DNA of 64,000 bases from Paucibacter sp. DJ2R-2 (GCF_025717675.1 NZ_JAJIRT010000004.1:394445-458444), one strand, 5' to 3'; shown: positions 18,896-28,470, counted from the stretch's first letter. Translations and numbers: made by a program. The notes: generated by a model from the letters alone, not told the origin.

Positions 18896-19659
18896 ACAAC
18901 ACGCCCTGGATTCGCCACGGCCTCAACGAGGCCCGCCGCAGCCTGGCCCTGGCTCGGCGCTACTGGGTCGAAACCTTGCTGGGCCTGGGCTTTGTCTTCA
19001 GCCTGTTCGGCGGCCTGGTCTTCGCCGTGCTCAAAGCCAGCGGCCAGTCCTTCGACTCGGGTCAGGCCGATGGGCTGATCACCGGCTTTGCCCTGTGGAT
19101 GTTCGCCAGCGGCCTGGCCCATGGCTGCGCCAAGGAAATCACCGAGGAGACCCAGCAGCGCACCCTGGAGCAGTTGCAGCTGGCACCGCTGAGCCTGGAG
19201 CGACTGCTGGCCGTGCGCTTGCTGCTGGAGACGGCCGTCGGCCTGGTCCTGTTGGTGCTGACCTTGGCCTTGATCGCCCTGCTGACCGAGGGGCGGGTGC
19301 AGTTGAGTGTGCCGGCCCTGAGCCTGGCGGTGCTGGGTGCGCCGGCCATGGCCGGCCTGGGCTATGCGCTGGCGGGCCTGAGCCTGCTGGTCAAGCGCGG
19401 TGAGTTGCTGATGATCGCCGCCTACCCCCTGGTGATCGGCCTGGTGTCCTTGCCCGCCTTGCCGCTCTCGGGACTGTCGGCCCTGCCCTATGCGCTGGCA
19501 GCGGCGGCGGCGCGCGCGGCATCCGCTGGTGACGCCATCCCGAGCGAGGTCTGGGGCTGGGTGGCACTCGATAGCGCGGTCTTCCTGACGCTGGGCCTGA
19601 TGGTGTTCCGTGCCTGCCTGCGCCAGGCACGGCAGCTCGGCGTGCTCGGCCACATCTGA
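18892..19659 (+). CDS. ABC-2 type permease
   Basis: Membrane partner of the preceding ATPase, 255 aa with about six hydrophobic segments. It contains the ABC-2 permease-like stretch AKEITEETQQRTLEQLQLAP, which in this family is the coupling helix region. Translational coupling (ATGA overlap) with the ATPase supports a two-gene exporter. Confidence 0.87.
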   Translation: MNNTPWIRHGLNEARRSLALARRYWVETLLGLGFVFSLFGGLVFAVLKASGQSFDSGQADGLITGFALWMFASGLAHGCAKEITEETQQRTLEQLQLAPLSLERLLAVRLLLETAVGLVLLVLTLALIALLTEGRVQLSVPALSLAVLGAPAMAGLGYALAGLSLLVKRGELLMIAAYPLVIGLVSLPALPLSGLSALPYALAAAAARAASAGDAIPSEVWGWVALDSAVFLTLGLMVFRACLRQARQLGVLGHI

Positions 19660-19693
19660 GCGGAGCACTGGCAGCGGAACCTACACTGGGGCC

Positions 19694-20227
19694 ATGGATG
19701 CCATCGTCGAAGCGGCCTTGAAGAAGTGGCCAAATGTTCCGCACTGCTACGGCTGGCTTGCCCTGGATGCGCGCGGCAACTGGTATATGCGCGACGAGCG
19801 CTGCCAGGCGGCCGGGCCCTTTCCGCAGGTCAAAGGCAGCCGGGTCACGCATGAGAAATTGCGCGAGTTCATCGAGCGCAACTACGCCGTTGACGAACGC
19901 GGCGCCTGGTTTTTCCAGAACGGCCCGCAGCGCGTCTATCTACAGTTGGAGGCCGCCCCCTGGATCTGGCGTCTGGACGGCGATACGCTGGCCACACCGT
20001 CGACGGTGCGCAGCCACACAGGCTTGAGCAGCACGGTCGACGCGGTCTGGCTCGATGAACAGGACCGCCTGTTCTTGAGCACCCCACTCGGCCTGGGCCT
20101 GGTGCACAGCCTGGACATGGACTGGGCGGCCCAAGCGGTCGAACAAGGTTTGTGGGTGCCCGAGGTCCGCAGCCACGAAACCTTGTTGCAACAGTTCGGC
20201 ATCGTGCTGGCGCCCGCTGCCGACTGA
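19694..20227 (+). CDS. DUF2946-like conserved protein
   Basis: 177 aa cytosolic protein with the conserved start KKWPNVPHCYGWLALDARG and later WFFQNGPQRVYLQLEAAPW, a pattern I know from Burkholderiales proteins annotated as DUF2946 family. No function is established. No signal peptide or membrane segment. Confidence 0.78.
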   Translation: MDAIVEAALKKWPNVPHCYGWLALDARGNWYMRDERCQAAGPFPQVKGSRVTHEKLREFIERNYAVDERGAWFFQNGPQRVYLQLEAAPWIWRLDGDTLATPSTVRSHTGLSSTVDAVWLDEQDRLFLSTPLGLGLVHSLDMDWAAQAVEQGLWVPEVRSHETLLQQFGIVLAPAAD

Positions 20228-20306
20228 GCCCTGCCGCTGTGGCCCGGGCGAGTCAACCCGCCCTCAGGAAGCGACGTTCAGGAGCATTGCTGCTCGAAGG
20301 TCTTGC

Positions 20307-20681
20307 ATGAGAAAAAACACCCTGGTCGCGTCCAAGCTCTGTGCCATCGCCATCGGCGCCATGCTGTTGGCTCCCTCGGCCTGGGCCTTCCGCTGCAACT
20401 CCTATGTCATCGACGCCGGCATGCCCAAGTTCGAAGTGCTGCGCAAATGTGGGCAGCCGAGCAACAAGGAGCAACGCATCGACCGCCGCATCGTGCGGGT
20501 TCGCGTGCCCGCGCCTGCAGGCCCGAATGTGCCGCTGGGCGGCCAGGTCGAAGTCGAGCGCGAGGTGCAGGTTCAGGTCGAAGAGTGGATCTACAACTTC
20601 GGACCCAACCAGTTCATGCAATTGCTGGTTTTTGAAGACGGGCGTTTGATGTCCGTGAAGGACATCGGCTACGGCAGCTGA
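20307..20681 (+). CDS. DUF2845-like secreted protein
   Basis: 124 aa with a signal peptide ending near PSAWAFRC. The mature part has DAGMPKFEVLRKCGQPSNKE and ends EEWIYNFGPNQFMQLLVFE, which matches the small periplasmic DUF2845 family. Its role is unknown. A bidirectional terminator follows. Confidence 0.82.
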   Translation: MRKNTLVASKLCAIAIGAMLLAPSAWAFRCNSYVIDAGMPKFEVLRKCGQPSNKEQRIDRRIVRVRVPAPAGPNVPLGGQVEVEREVQVQVEEWIYNFGPNQFMQLLVFEDGRLMSVKDIGYGS

Positions 20682-20746
20682 GGCGCAGCGCTCGCCTTGC
20701 CTCGCCTCGGTCGCTGGCATCGTTCCATCAAAGCAGCGGGCACAAA

Positions 20747-20770
20747 AAAACCGGCCAGAGGGCCGGTTTT
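20747..20770. terminator. Bidirectional terminator
   Basis: AAAACCGGCC at 20747-20756 pairs with GGCCGGTTTT at 20761-20770 around a 4-base loop. It serves both the DUF2845 gene and the convergent cytochrome gene. Confidence 0.85.
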
Positions 20771-20788
20771 CGGGAGGTAGAGCTTGGC

Positions 20789-21343
20789 TCAGTTCGCAGC
20801 AGAAGCGGCAGCAGCCGGCGCCTTGGGCTCATCGAACTTGGCACCACCCTTGTTGGACATGTAGACCACGGCGCGCGCGATTTCGAAGTCGCTGAAATCA
20901 CCGCCGCCTTGTGCGCCCATGGCACCCTTGCCCTTGAGTGCCGAGTTCAGCAGCGCTTCGTAGCCGGTCTTCACGCGCGGGCCCCAGGCGGCTTCGTCGC
21001 CGAGCTTGGGAGCGCCCGCTGCGCCGGTGGCGTGGCAAGCCGCGCATTGGGCCTGGAACACTTGTTCACCGGTCTTGAGCGCTGCGACATTGTTCAGGTC
21101 CTTCAACTCGATCGCGCCGACCGGCTGGATGCGGGCCGCGACGGCCTGGGCTTCCAGGGCCTCGGTACCTGCCGAAGGCTTGCTGTCGGTCGTCACGTAG
21201 TTGGCCAGCATGATGATCACGATGACGGGCACGACAAAGGCGAAGAACACGGCCCAGGCCAGTTGCTTGGGCGTCTTGATCGGGCCTTCATGGGCTTCGT
21301 CAGCATGATCGTGCTCGTGTGCGTGATTCTGGTTTCCGCTCAT
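20789..21343 (-). CDS. Cytochrome c5-like protein, membrane-anchored
   Basis: 184 aa. A His-rich cytoplasmic start (HAHEHDHADEAHEG) is followed by one membrane segment (WAVFFAFVVPVIVIIML). The periplasmic heme c domain has the motif CAACH in FQAQCAACHATGAAGAP; the axial Met is probably in KGAMGAQGG. The C-terminus is Ala-rich. Likely an electron carrier in respiration. The start was chosen at the ATG with AGGA 4 bases upstream; 45 more bases are open. Confidence 0.9.
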   Translation of the reverse strand: MSGNQNHAHEHDHADEAHEGPIKTPKQLAWAVFFAFVVPVIVIIMLANYVTTDSKPSAGTEALEAQAVAARIQPVGAIELKDLNNVAALKTGEQVFQAQCAACHATGAAGAPKLGDEAAWGPRVKTGYEALLNSALKGKGAMGAQGGGDFSDFEIARAVVYMSNKGGAKFDEPKAPAAAASAAN

Positions 21344-21499
21344 GAAATCCTCGTTGGCGTCGGCAAGGGAAGATGCGCTGCCCGGCAAATCACCGGACGC
21401 AAAACCGACAGATTATATCGTCGCCTACCCCGGAGCCTGGGCAAGGATTGAGCGTGATCACGGAGCTGCCGGCCACTGAGGTTAGAATGCGCGCTCCCG

Positions 21500-21574
21500 G
21501 CGACCGTGGTGAAGTGGATATCATTGGGCCCTCCGAAGGCTTAGGCGCAAGTTCGATTCTTGCCGGTCGCACCA
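21500..21574 (+). tRNA. tRNA-Arg (anticodon CCG)
   Basis: Full cloverleaf read by hand. The acceptor GCGACCG pairs with CGGTCGC, the D arm is GTGA/TCAT with GG in the loop, and the anticodon stem is GGGCC/GGCTT with loop CTCCGAA (anticodon CCG). The T arm is GCAAG/CTTGC with loop TTCGATT. CCA is encoded at 21572-21574. The two G-U pairs in the anticodon stem are slightly unusual. The Tn7-like module starts about 200 bases downstream. Confidence 0.9.
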
Positions 21575-21784
21575 CCGGGACACTTCATTTTTCCCCACCA
21601 AGCCTGACAAATAAAGCATTTCCTGGCGGTATTGCCATGAAATGCCTGATGCCAAGTGGCGCCAGTATTTGCTTGATGCCGGCGCTGTCAGAGTGATTTC
21701 GAGACCAATAATGACAAAGCCGCTGCAGGCAGTGCCTGGCAGCGGCTCTTTTCTTTCCGGGTGGCGCGCGAGGCGCCCGGCCCG
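21575..21784. other. Short region between tRNA-Arg and tniQ, likely transposon end
   Basis: 210 bases without a gene. They contain an imperfect 20-base direct repeat (at about 21636-21655 and 21661-21680), an inverted pair GCATTTC/GAAATGC and a hairpin AGCCGCTG (21718-21725)/CAGCGGCT (21740-21747) followed by T-rich DNA. A TGTCA at 21686 is a possible transposon tip. Such short repeats are expected as TnsB sites, but the matching right end was not found. Confidence 0.4.
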
Positions 21785-23242
21785 TCAGTCCGGCGAGAGG
21801 GGCAGTTGCAACTGATCGCCCTCGATCTCGGCACGCAGGCGAACGATGGACTCGTTGATCCGGAGGATGAACCGGTGCCCGAGGCGCGTTGCCGAAGCAG
21901 ACAGCCGTGCTGACCGGTCACCGAGACCAAAGCGCATAAGGCTGAACACTGCAGCCTCCGCGCTGCTCGGCATGATGCCACCGACACCCAGACCCTGAGC
22001 ATTCCGGGGCGTCAGCCGCCTGCCGCGCTTCGCAAGCTCCCGCGCCATGCCCTCCACCTTGTCGATCGCTGCGAGATGGCGAGCCTCTTCCTCCTGCGCT
22101 CTGCGCGCCGCCGCCGCCGCCCTCACCTGAACATACAGGTCACGGTGGCGTGTCAGCGTTTTGATGTCCACTCGTTGCGCCCTGGCCACCTCGGTCAGTG
22201 ACAGGCCCTCCGCCAGGGCGCCAATCAGCGCCTGCTGAACTGCATCGTGGTCTACGCGCTTGGCCTGCCGGCGCTCCCGCGCAGGCGCCAGCCCCCCGGC
22301 CCCTGCCGGGTGTTCGACGCGACCTTGCATGAGCTCGGCCAGCTCCAACCCATCGGCCGCGCAGATGTCGAGCAGTTGATCCAGACTCATTCGCATGCCG
22401 GGCGTCCGCATCCATTCCGACAGCACCGACTTGTGCATGCCGGAACGGTGAGCCAGGCTGCAAGCGGTTCCACGCGGCGCGCAGTATTCACGCATGGCTG
22501 CACGCATCGCTTCAGGGCCCGCAGTCTCGATGGCGGAAGAAGCGGCAAGCACCTGCCGGCACTGTTCAGCCCGCCACACCTCGGCATCCGTCGCTGCTTC
22601 CGCTTGGTTGCGCCGGCAACGATGTCCGATCGAACAGCATTTCGAGCAGACCCCGCTGAACCTGATCCGCTCGTATTCGGGTTTCGAGTCCCGCGGGCTA
22701 CGCCCGCACTCAGGCACGATCAGGCGCTTGCGATGAATTGGGCAGCAGTTCACCGGACGCATCCGCCACAGCAGGCGGCCGTAGGGGAGACCACCGTCAA
22801 TCATGTCGACATCAAGGCAGTCGGTACAGACGCGCTCCTCGTCGGTGATCAGGTTGCCAGTCGTGAACTCCTGTAGTGGCAGAAGCGTCGCGCATCTCAG
22901 GCCCTTCAGCCCGGTGGCCGCCTCCATCACACGCACCCAGCGCTCAGCGGAGCGATGCATGCCGACCAGATCCAGGCCTGCATGTTTGTCCCAGCCCCAG
23001 CCGATTTGGTAGCGGGGCGTGTAGATGGTGGTGTCGATTCGCCGCTCCACCACGGGGAGAACGCGGTCGACGACCTGCCGGGGCGAGAGATGATGCGCAT
23101 GACAGACAGACAGCAGGTGGCTGAACAGGGACTCAACATCTCCTGTCGAAGCGCCACGCGGCGCCAGGTGATAAAGCACTGTTGCCTGTACTGCCATCGT
23201 CGGAGACTGCAACGGCTCGACTGGGATGGGCTTCTCACGCAC
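21785..23242 (-). CDS. tniQ: TniQ/TnsD-like target-selection protein
   Basis: 485 aa. The N-terminal TniQ domain is recognised from ESLFSHLLSVCHAHHLSPR and by zinc-binding cysteines (VCTDCL, CCPIHRKRL, CSKCC). The second half contains HTH-like stretches (LSLTEVARAQRVDIKTLTRH) and is basic. TniQ proteins bring the TnsC-TnsB machinery to the attachment site; the adjacent tRNA-Arg is the obvious candidate. A GTG overlaps the tnsC stop (CGTGCGTGA), suggesting coupling; an internal ATG at 23197 is an alternative start. Confidence 0.82.
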   Translation of the reverse strand: MREKPIPVEPLQSPTMAVQATVLYHLAPRGASTGDVESLFSHLLSVCHAHHLSPRQVVDRVLPVVERRIDTTIYTPRYQIGWGWDKHAGLDLVGMHRSAERWVRVMEAATGLKGLRCATLLPLQEFTTGNLITDEERVCTDCLDVDMIDGGLPYGRLLWRMRPVNCCPIHRKRLIVPECGRSPRDSKPEYERIRFSGVCSKCCSIGHRCRRNQAEAATDAEVWRAEQCRQVLAASSAIETAGPEAMRAAMREYCAPRGTACSLAHRSGMHKSVLSEWMRTPGMRMSLDQLLDICAADGLELAELMQGRVEHPAGAGGLAPARERRQAKRVDHDAVQQALIGALAEGLSLTEVARAQRVDIKTLTRHRDLYVQVRAAAAARRAQEEEARHLAAIDKVEGMARELAKRGRRLTPRNAQGLGVGGIMPSSAEAAVFSLMRFGLGDRSARLSASATRLGHRFILRINESIVRLRAEIEGDQLQLPLSPD

Positions 23243-24371
23243 GGCGCTTCTCCAGCTTGGCCAGCCAGGCTTGCTGCCCTTCTCCAGAGACGAACTCCGC
23301 ATCGCCATAGCAGGCGTCTCGGAGAGCCTGCTCGCCCTCGGAGATTTCAATCTCAATCTGATTGAGCATCTTGTTGGCCTTGAAGGCGCGCTGCACGTCC
23401 TTCGAATTGAACTTCTCGCCCTTGCTATGAGTTTGCAGTTGGGCCGCTTGCTGGAGCTGCGTTTTGAGCAGCCCGACCGAGCCCAACGACGCCATCATCA
23501 AATCCCTCCAGGCTGCAGACAGGTTCGGAACGTCCTCGCAGGGCCAGTGAGCTTCGAACTTGGCCAGCACCTTGCGGAACTCAGCTTCGTCAGCAGTCGG
23601 CGCATCGTCCTTCGGGGCGCTGGATAGGTGGTACCGCTTGTAGTGCAGGATTGCGCCGCGCCGGGCCAGCTGACCGTACGTCGTCATCAGAGGCGCGATC
23701 TGATACGTCCCGACCAGCATCAGCTTGGTCTCAGGCTGGATGTCCGCCATGCTTTTCAGCGTATCCATCATGGCCTCGGTCTGACCGAAACGCAGAAGGT
23801 GGTGTGACTCGTCGATGCCGAGCAGTCGAACATTTCGATTGCGAATCTCCGCCTCCAGCAGCTCCCGACGCTGCGCCACGCCGATCCTGCTGGCGTGCAA
23901 GGCGCGGAGTTCGCCGTCGAGCGGGGCATGGCTGCGCTGCTGGTCGGGCAACAGACCTCCACATGCATGGTGAAGCCGCGAATAGACGACCTTCCACGAC
24001 AGCGAACGCTCCCCATTGGCTGGGGCGGAGATGAAGGCGACCGGCACCTCATGAGGCAGCCGCACGGGTGCATACCGCTGCACGATGGTACGCAGGCATT
24101 TGTCGACCAGCGAAGTCTTGCCGATGCCAGTGGGGCCGATGAGCATGATGAGCTTGACGTCGTTGTGCGGGTCCATCAGCTCGTGAAGGTGCCGGATGAC
24201 CGTACGTAGATTTCGATGTTCGAAGCGCAACGACGCGAACCAGTTCAGCCGTTCTTGTGCGGACAGGCTCATGACTTCCTCGCGAGAGAGGCAGGCCAGA
24301 TTTGCGGAGCTCCCGATGGCTGCTGCCGCAGCGACGGAATCAGCGGCGTTAGCGTTGATTTGGGTGTTCAT
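23235..24371 (-). CDS. tnsC: TnsC/TniB-like AAA+ ATPase
   Basis: 378 aa. Walker A is IGPTGIGKTSLVDKC and Walker B is VRLLGIDESHHLL. Sensor-like LMLVGTYQIAPLM follows, as in TniB/TnsC regulators. It would link the target selector to the transposase. The start ATG has AAGGAAA upstream and lies 30 bases after the tnsAB stop. Confidence 0.87.
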   Translation of the reverse strand: MNTQINANAADSVAAAAAIGSSANLACLSREEVMSLSAQERLNWFASLRFEHRNLRTVIRHLHELMDPHNDVKLIMLIGPTGIGKTSLVDKCLRTIVQRYAPVRLPHEVPVAFISAPANGERSLSWKVVYSRLHHACGGLLPDQQRSHAPLDGELRALHASRIGVAQRRELLEAEIRNRNVRLLGIDESHHLLRFGQTEAMMDTLKSMADIQPETKLMLVGTYQIAPLMTTYGQLARRGAILHYKRYHLSSAPKDDAPTADEAEFRKVLAKFEAHWPCEDVPNLSAAWRDLMMASLGSVGLLKTQLQQAAQLQTHSKGEKFNSKDVQRAFKANKMLNQIEIEISEGEQALRDACYGDAEFVSGEGQQAWLAKLEKRRA

Positions 24372-24400
24372 GATGTTTCCTTGTCTTGGAGTCCATTCGA

Positions 24401-27226
24401 TCAGCGCAGGCCCATGGCGGCACCCATGGATTCGAAGTTGTCGTCGTCGACATCGCACTCGTCCCAAGCAGGTCCTTCGATCGGAAACGCCGGCATGCGA
24501 ATGGGCAGCACCTCCGCCTTGGGGGCCTGCGAGGCGCCAGGCTTGATCGCCGCACCGCCAGCCCTAAGCTTGTCCATGTGGGTAGCCTGCGCCGTCGCTT
24601 CGGAGTCATTGGCAGCAGTACCGATGGGCAGGGGCAACGCCGAAGCACCCATCCCAGCCAGCCCTTGATACATGCGCTTCACTTCACGTTCCTGCGCCGC
24701 AATCACAGGATCGAAGTCCTCAGGGCGGAGCTTTTCCGAGCCGAAGCCCGTGCCGACCCGAGCCAGGCCGTCCTCGCGAGCACGCGCCTGTGCCTCGCGC
24801 ATGCGGGCGCGGTAGGCCAGCTCGATCTCGCGGTTGCCTCGGTCAGCGATGAACCGGGATGATGTGCCGACCGCCGTGACCCACACGCCATTGATATGCG
24901 CATAGACCACGCTCGCGTTCCACCATTCCACCCTGACTTCCACCGACTTACCCTCGGCACTCGCCATCGAGGGATGTCGGTAGTAGACGCCGTAGACATT
25001 CACTCCGCGACCTGACACCACCTTGCGCGTGGGCCGCCGCATAGGATGAGGAGATGTCAGCAGCATGAGGTTCTCGCCGAGTTGATGAATGACATGAGAA
25101 CGCATGCCGGTGTCCTGCATGCGCTTCTCCTCGTAGTCGTTCGGCGACATGCCCAGTTCGGGATGGACGCGATTGGCGTGCTCCTCAAACAGGTACTTCG
25201 TCATGACGGCGTGCAATGCCACCAGGTTCCAGCGCACCCGGTTTTGAGGATTAACCGAGGCAGTGATCTCCCGCGTCGACGACTTCATGCAGCGCGAGTT
25301 GCCCTCGAGTTCTGCCAACACTTCTTCGTTGATGGAGCCGAAGGTGCGCTCAATCAGTGCGCCGCCACGAGGCTCCGCTGGTGGGCGGTAGCGAATTTCG
25401 ATGCCGAGAATTCGGCAGAGGTACTCCAGCGCGTGGCTGTGGAATTCCTTTCCGTTGTCCACGGCAAGAACCCGTGGCAATCGCCCCCACCTGGCGACGT
25501 AGTCTCGAATCAGCAGCATCACCGCGCGTGCCGAAGCGGGCTCATATAGCAGCACGAATGCCCGAATCTGCCGAGTGCAGCCGTCGATAGCGACCGATAG
25601 CGTCGGCTTGCGCAGCGGCAGGCCATCCGGGCTTTGCGTTTCGATGTCCGCAATCGTGTGATCCGCATAGATCACTTCGTGGGGACGAAACCCGTGCGCA
25701 GGGTGCTCATTGCTAAGCAGCGGCACGAGGGCAGCTTGCCGGTAGGCCGAGCGCTTTCCTTCGCGGTCTTTGATGGATTTTCGTTGCTTGCATCGTCGCG
25801 TGAAAGTTTGCAACGAAACAGGAAGGACAGGGCCGCCGCCAGGCTCGCTCAGCTCCTGCACTGCTCGAACGTACTTCTTGTAAGCGCCCTTGGCCGTCGG
25901 GCGATCTGGCGTGTTGAAGTGGTCGGAGATGGCACATTGAATCTGCTCCTCGTTCAGCTCGGAGACGCGGGGCTCCCGGTTGCCTCTTTTTTCCTCGGCA
26001 TCCATCAATGCCTCGAGAGCCTGGAGATCGTTCTGTGCACTGGCGATGCGCGCGCGGAATCGATCCAGCGAGCGCTCCGAATAGGCGGTTTGATGAGGAT
26101 TCCGCACTGCCTCGAGTCGCGCCATGGCCTGTTCGACTTTTTTTGGTGGCGCCATCCACAAAGCCATGCGCTCATTGGCCAAGCGAAAGCCCTCTCCCGT
26201 CGCTTCGCCCCGACTGTGCAGCTGGCGAACCTCTTCGACAGACTTGCTGGTGGTTTTGCCCATAGGATCCTGCAGCAGTACATCTCGCTCGCCCTGAAGG
26301 ATCACTTTGTATTCACGCCCGTAGATGCTGATCTTCCCGCCAGAGCGCAGCATCAACGTGCCAGGGATCGGCGGAAGAGGAGGTGCCTCCACGGCATCAA
26401 TCAACGCGTGTGTCTGTGCAGTTACTTCATCTGCAAACACTTTCACCTGCTCTGTGTCAGCCAGCCGAGATGACTCAAGAGGAACGTAAATGACCCGCTC
26501 AGCAATCGCCTTGTAGACGGTGTCTGCGGAAATGCCTTGCCGGATCAGTTCACGAAGTGGAACCCAGCGGTCTGCGGCTACCGCCGCGACGACCGCTTGG
26601 CACTCTTGATCTGAGAGGGGCGGGCAATCCTCGCGGTAGTAGTCCTCAAGGAACCGACTGTTCTCGATCAAGCGGTGCGGCAGCTCACTGACCACGACGA
26701 ACTGGTACGCAAGCCCCATCTCTGCGAAGTGGTCTTCTGCTGCGATGTTGTGGTGCACGCCATCGACATCCCGAAAGTACCGCTCCGGATTCTTCTTGCT
26801 GTCGGCATGGAAGCGCGCGTCATCGCGGACTTCGATGATGGAGATGCCGTCATCACGGACGACCATGAAGTCTGCGGTGTACTGATGCACCGACGCACGA
26901 CTGCCATCTGCCCTACGAACCTGCATTGTCACCGTCGTAGGCTGAGCGAAGTACGCATGCACCGAGGTGTCCGACTCGAGCTTCCATGCCATTGCACTTT
27001 CACCGCGCCGGCTTTCCAGCATCATGGTGGCCTGCATCTTTCTGCTGAAGTGGCGAATGCAGGTGTTGCCGCGCCTGCCTTGCACTTGCCGAGCAGGCCC
27101 GCTGGCAATGGTGTGCCTCACGTAGTTGCGACCGGATTCAGGCATTTGCGTTCGGCGGAAGATTGTTTCGAGGTGCGCGTGTAGTTCTGGGCCCATGCGC
27201 CAAGGCTTGATGTGATTGGGGTTCAT
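24401..27226 (-). CDS. TnsA-TnsB fusion transposase
   Basis: 941 aa. The first about 250 residues resemble TnsA endonuclease: a Glu in WKLESDTSVHAYFAQP, an Asp in YTADFMVVRDDG and the final catalytic position in SIIEVRDDARF. From about residue 300 it is a TnsB-type DDE recombinase. An HTH-rich region is followed by the first Asp in EVIYADHTIADIE, the second in VLAVDNGKEFHS and the Glu in RGGALIERTFGS. In TnsA the last catalytic motif normally ends in Lys (E-x-K); here it is E-V-R, which may reduce 5'-strand cleavage. An ATG at the N-terminus of the aligned region was chosen over an upstream TTG. Confidence 0.85.
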   Translation of the reverse strand: MNPNHIKPWRMGPELHAHLETIFRRTQMPESGRNYVRHTIASGPARQVQGRRGNTCIRHFSRKMQATMMLESRRGESAMAWKLESDTSVHAYFAQPTTVTMQVRRADGSRASVHQYTADFMVVRDDGISIIEVRDDARFHADSKKNPERYFRDVDGVHHNIAAEDHFAEMGLAYQFVVVSELPHRLIENSRFLEDYYREDCPPLSDQECQAVVAAVAADRWVPLRELIRQGISADTVYKAIAERVIYVPLESSRLADTEQVKVFADEVTAQTHALIDAVEAPPLPPIPGTLMLRSGGKISIYGREYKVILQGERDVLLQDPMGKTTSKSVEEVRQLHSRGEATGEGFRLANERMALWMAPPKKVEQAMARLEAVRNPHQTAYSERSLDRFRARIASAQNDLQALEALMDAEEKRGNREPRVSELNEEQIQCAISDHFNTPDRPTAKGAYKKYVRAVQELSEPGGGPVLPVSLQTFTRRCKQRKSIKDREGKRSAYRQAALVPLLSNEHPAHGFRPHEVIYADHTIADIETQSPDGLPLRKPTLSVAIDGCTRQIRAFVLLYEPASARAVMLLIRDYVARWGRLPRVLAVDNGKEFHSHALEYLCRILGIEIRYRPPAEPRGGALIERTFGSINEEVLAELEGNSRCMKSSTREITASVNPQNRVRWNLVALHAVMTKYLFEEHANRVHPELGMSPNDYEEKRMQDTGMRSHVIHQLGENLMLLTSPHPMRRPTRKVVSGRGVNVYGVYYRHPSMASAEGKSVEVRVEWWNASVVYAHINGVWVTAVGTSSRFIADRGNREIELAYRARMREAQARAREDGLARVGTGFGSEKLRPEDFDPVIAAQEREVKRMYQGLAGMGASALPLPIGTAANDSEATAQATHMDKLRAGGAAIKPGASQAPKAEVLPIRMPAFPIEGPAWDECDVDDDNFESMGAAMGLR

Positions 27227-28470
27227 TTGATTGGACTTTTCTGGTTCGCCGCCTCTTGCGGCATTGGCTTGTGATGGCCCGCTTCGCTCCCCAGCGTTCA
27301 ACTGGGAAGTTCGGGCGTGGCTCCGCCCATACCGCCTGAATTGGCGGCAGAACGGTTGGCGATGAAGATGCAGGGCCCGGCGCCCGGGTCAGGTCAGGCC
27401 GGCGGCGGTTGCGGTCGGCATTCGATGGGGCAGTGGTGGCTCAGATCAGGATTCATGGTGCAGCGCTCTTGCGATTTGGGGTGAGCTCCGCCCTGACCCA
27501 CGCAACAAGGGTCATTTGGCGGTAGACAAAGGGGACAGGGGTGCTGAGGTGTCAGGCCCCTTTTGCTCGCGGCGCTACGGTGGATCCGCTGTGCAGGGAA
27601 GGATGATGGTCATGGAAGCGTCCTTGGTGAGACGTCCATGGCCAATACTGCCGGGCGTCTTGAATGAATTAACGGCACCGCGCCGAAAAGCATGAGGAAT
27701 ATTGCAAGCCAGTGCACAAATAAACCCAAGGAGCTTTATTTGATACCCGCCAGATTGGCTCACTCACACGAATGCAATATTCGATTTTGGTGTACCAATA
27801 GGAATATCAAGAATAGATTTATAAAAATAATCTGAATTCCACGAGACTGAAAAGACGTCGGCCATCCCAGCCCTGCTTGTGTCTTTGCAAATCCTGTCCT
27901 GCGGATCGCCATTGACGACATGCTAAGAGCATTTTTTGCAGCCCGCAACCGCGCATCGCTCATGATTTAATACCGTATTTCTGTAACGGAAACAATGGCT
28001 TAGCGAAGCTGGCTCGTATCTCTGTCACGAGTGCTTTTGCCTCCAGCACTTCGCTACCAATGGACCGCTCATCACGTCCCAAGTCCTTGACGGGCGGGGC
28101 TTTTTGCCAGTTTCTTCCGAGACTTCATATTAGATTTCAGACAGGTGAAGCAAAGTCAAAAGAGCCTCCCAAAGCCACCGCACGCAGGTTCGTATTTCGG
28201 GTACGGATACCGATACGGACACTATCCCGACAAAAACACTCGGCTATTCGGGTGGAATTTGGTCGCATGCTGAGTCGCACTTCGATCGAAAAACGAGCGC
28301 TCGCGCTCGCGCTGCTGTCGCCAAACCCACGATCTGGCAGGCGTGTGAGTGGGCCGGTAGTGCGTCAAGCGATCCCAAACGTTGAGCCGACCTGCGCCCC
28401 CTCGGCCCAGTCAGATCGAATGCGAGAGGTAATAGTCTTTACAAGACTGGAAGTTGTTTATCATGGCTAG
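27227..28470. other. 1.2 kb non-coding region, in part AT-rich
   Basis: No convincing gene on either strand. A long imperfect inverted repeat at 27528-27563 (AAAGGGG ... CCCCTTT) resembles repeats that flank small mobile elements in proteobacteria. 27640-28070 is clearly richer in A and T than its surroundings. Open frames exist here (for example 28060-28470) but have no recognisable content. The region separates the transposition genes from the defence cargo and probably holds the promoter of the sigma54 regulator. Confidence 0.5.
28434..28448. promoter_or_regulatory. Perfect 15-bp palindrome upstream of the sigma54 regulator
   Basis: AGTCTT-TAC-AAGACT lies 23 bases before the start codon at 28471. 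Position and symmetry suit an operator for autoregulation, but no protein is assigned to it. Confidence 0.4.

Larger units (their letters stand above)
21785..27226 (-). mobile_element. Tn7-like transposition module (tnsAB fusion, tnsC, tniQ)
   Basis: Three overlapping or closely spaced genes on one strand encode a TnsA-TnsB fusion, a TnsC-like ATPase and a TniQ protein, next to a tRNA-Arg gene. Cargo would extend to the right; the right end was not identified. No Cas genes or CRISPR array were seen. Confidence 0.8.

Noticed and set aside
21575..28470. CRISPR-associated transposon
   Set aside because: The Tn7-like genes suggested one, but no Cas gene and no regularly spaced repeat array were seen anywhere in the window.
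27302..28470. Short open frames at 27575-27763, 27760-27963 and 28060-28470 as genes
   Set aside because: No ribosome site, no recognisable domain, and composition typical of non-coding DNA.
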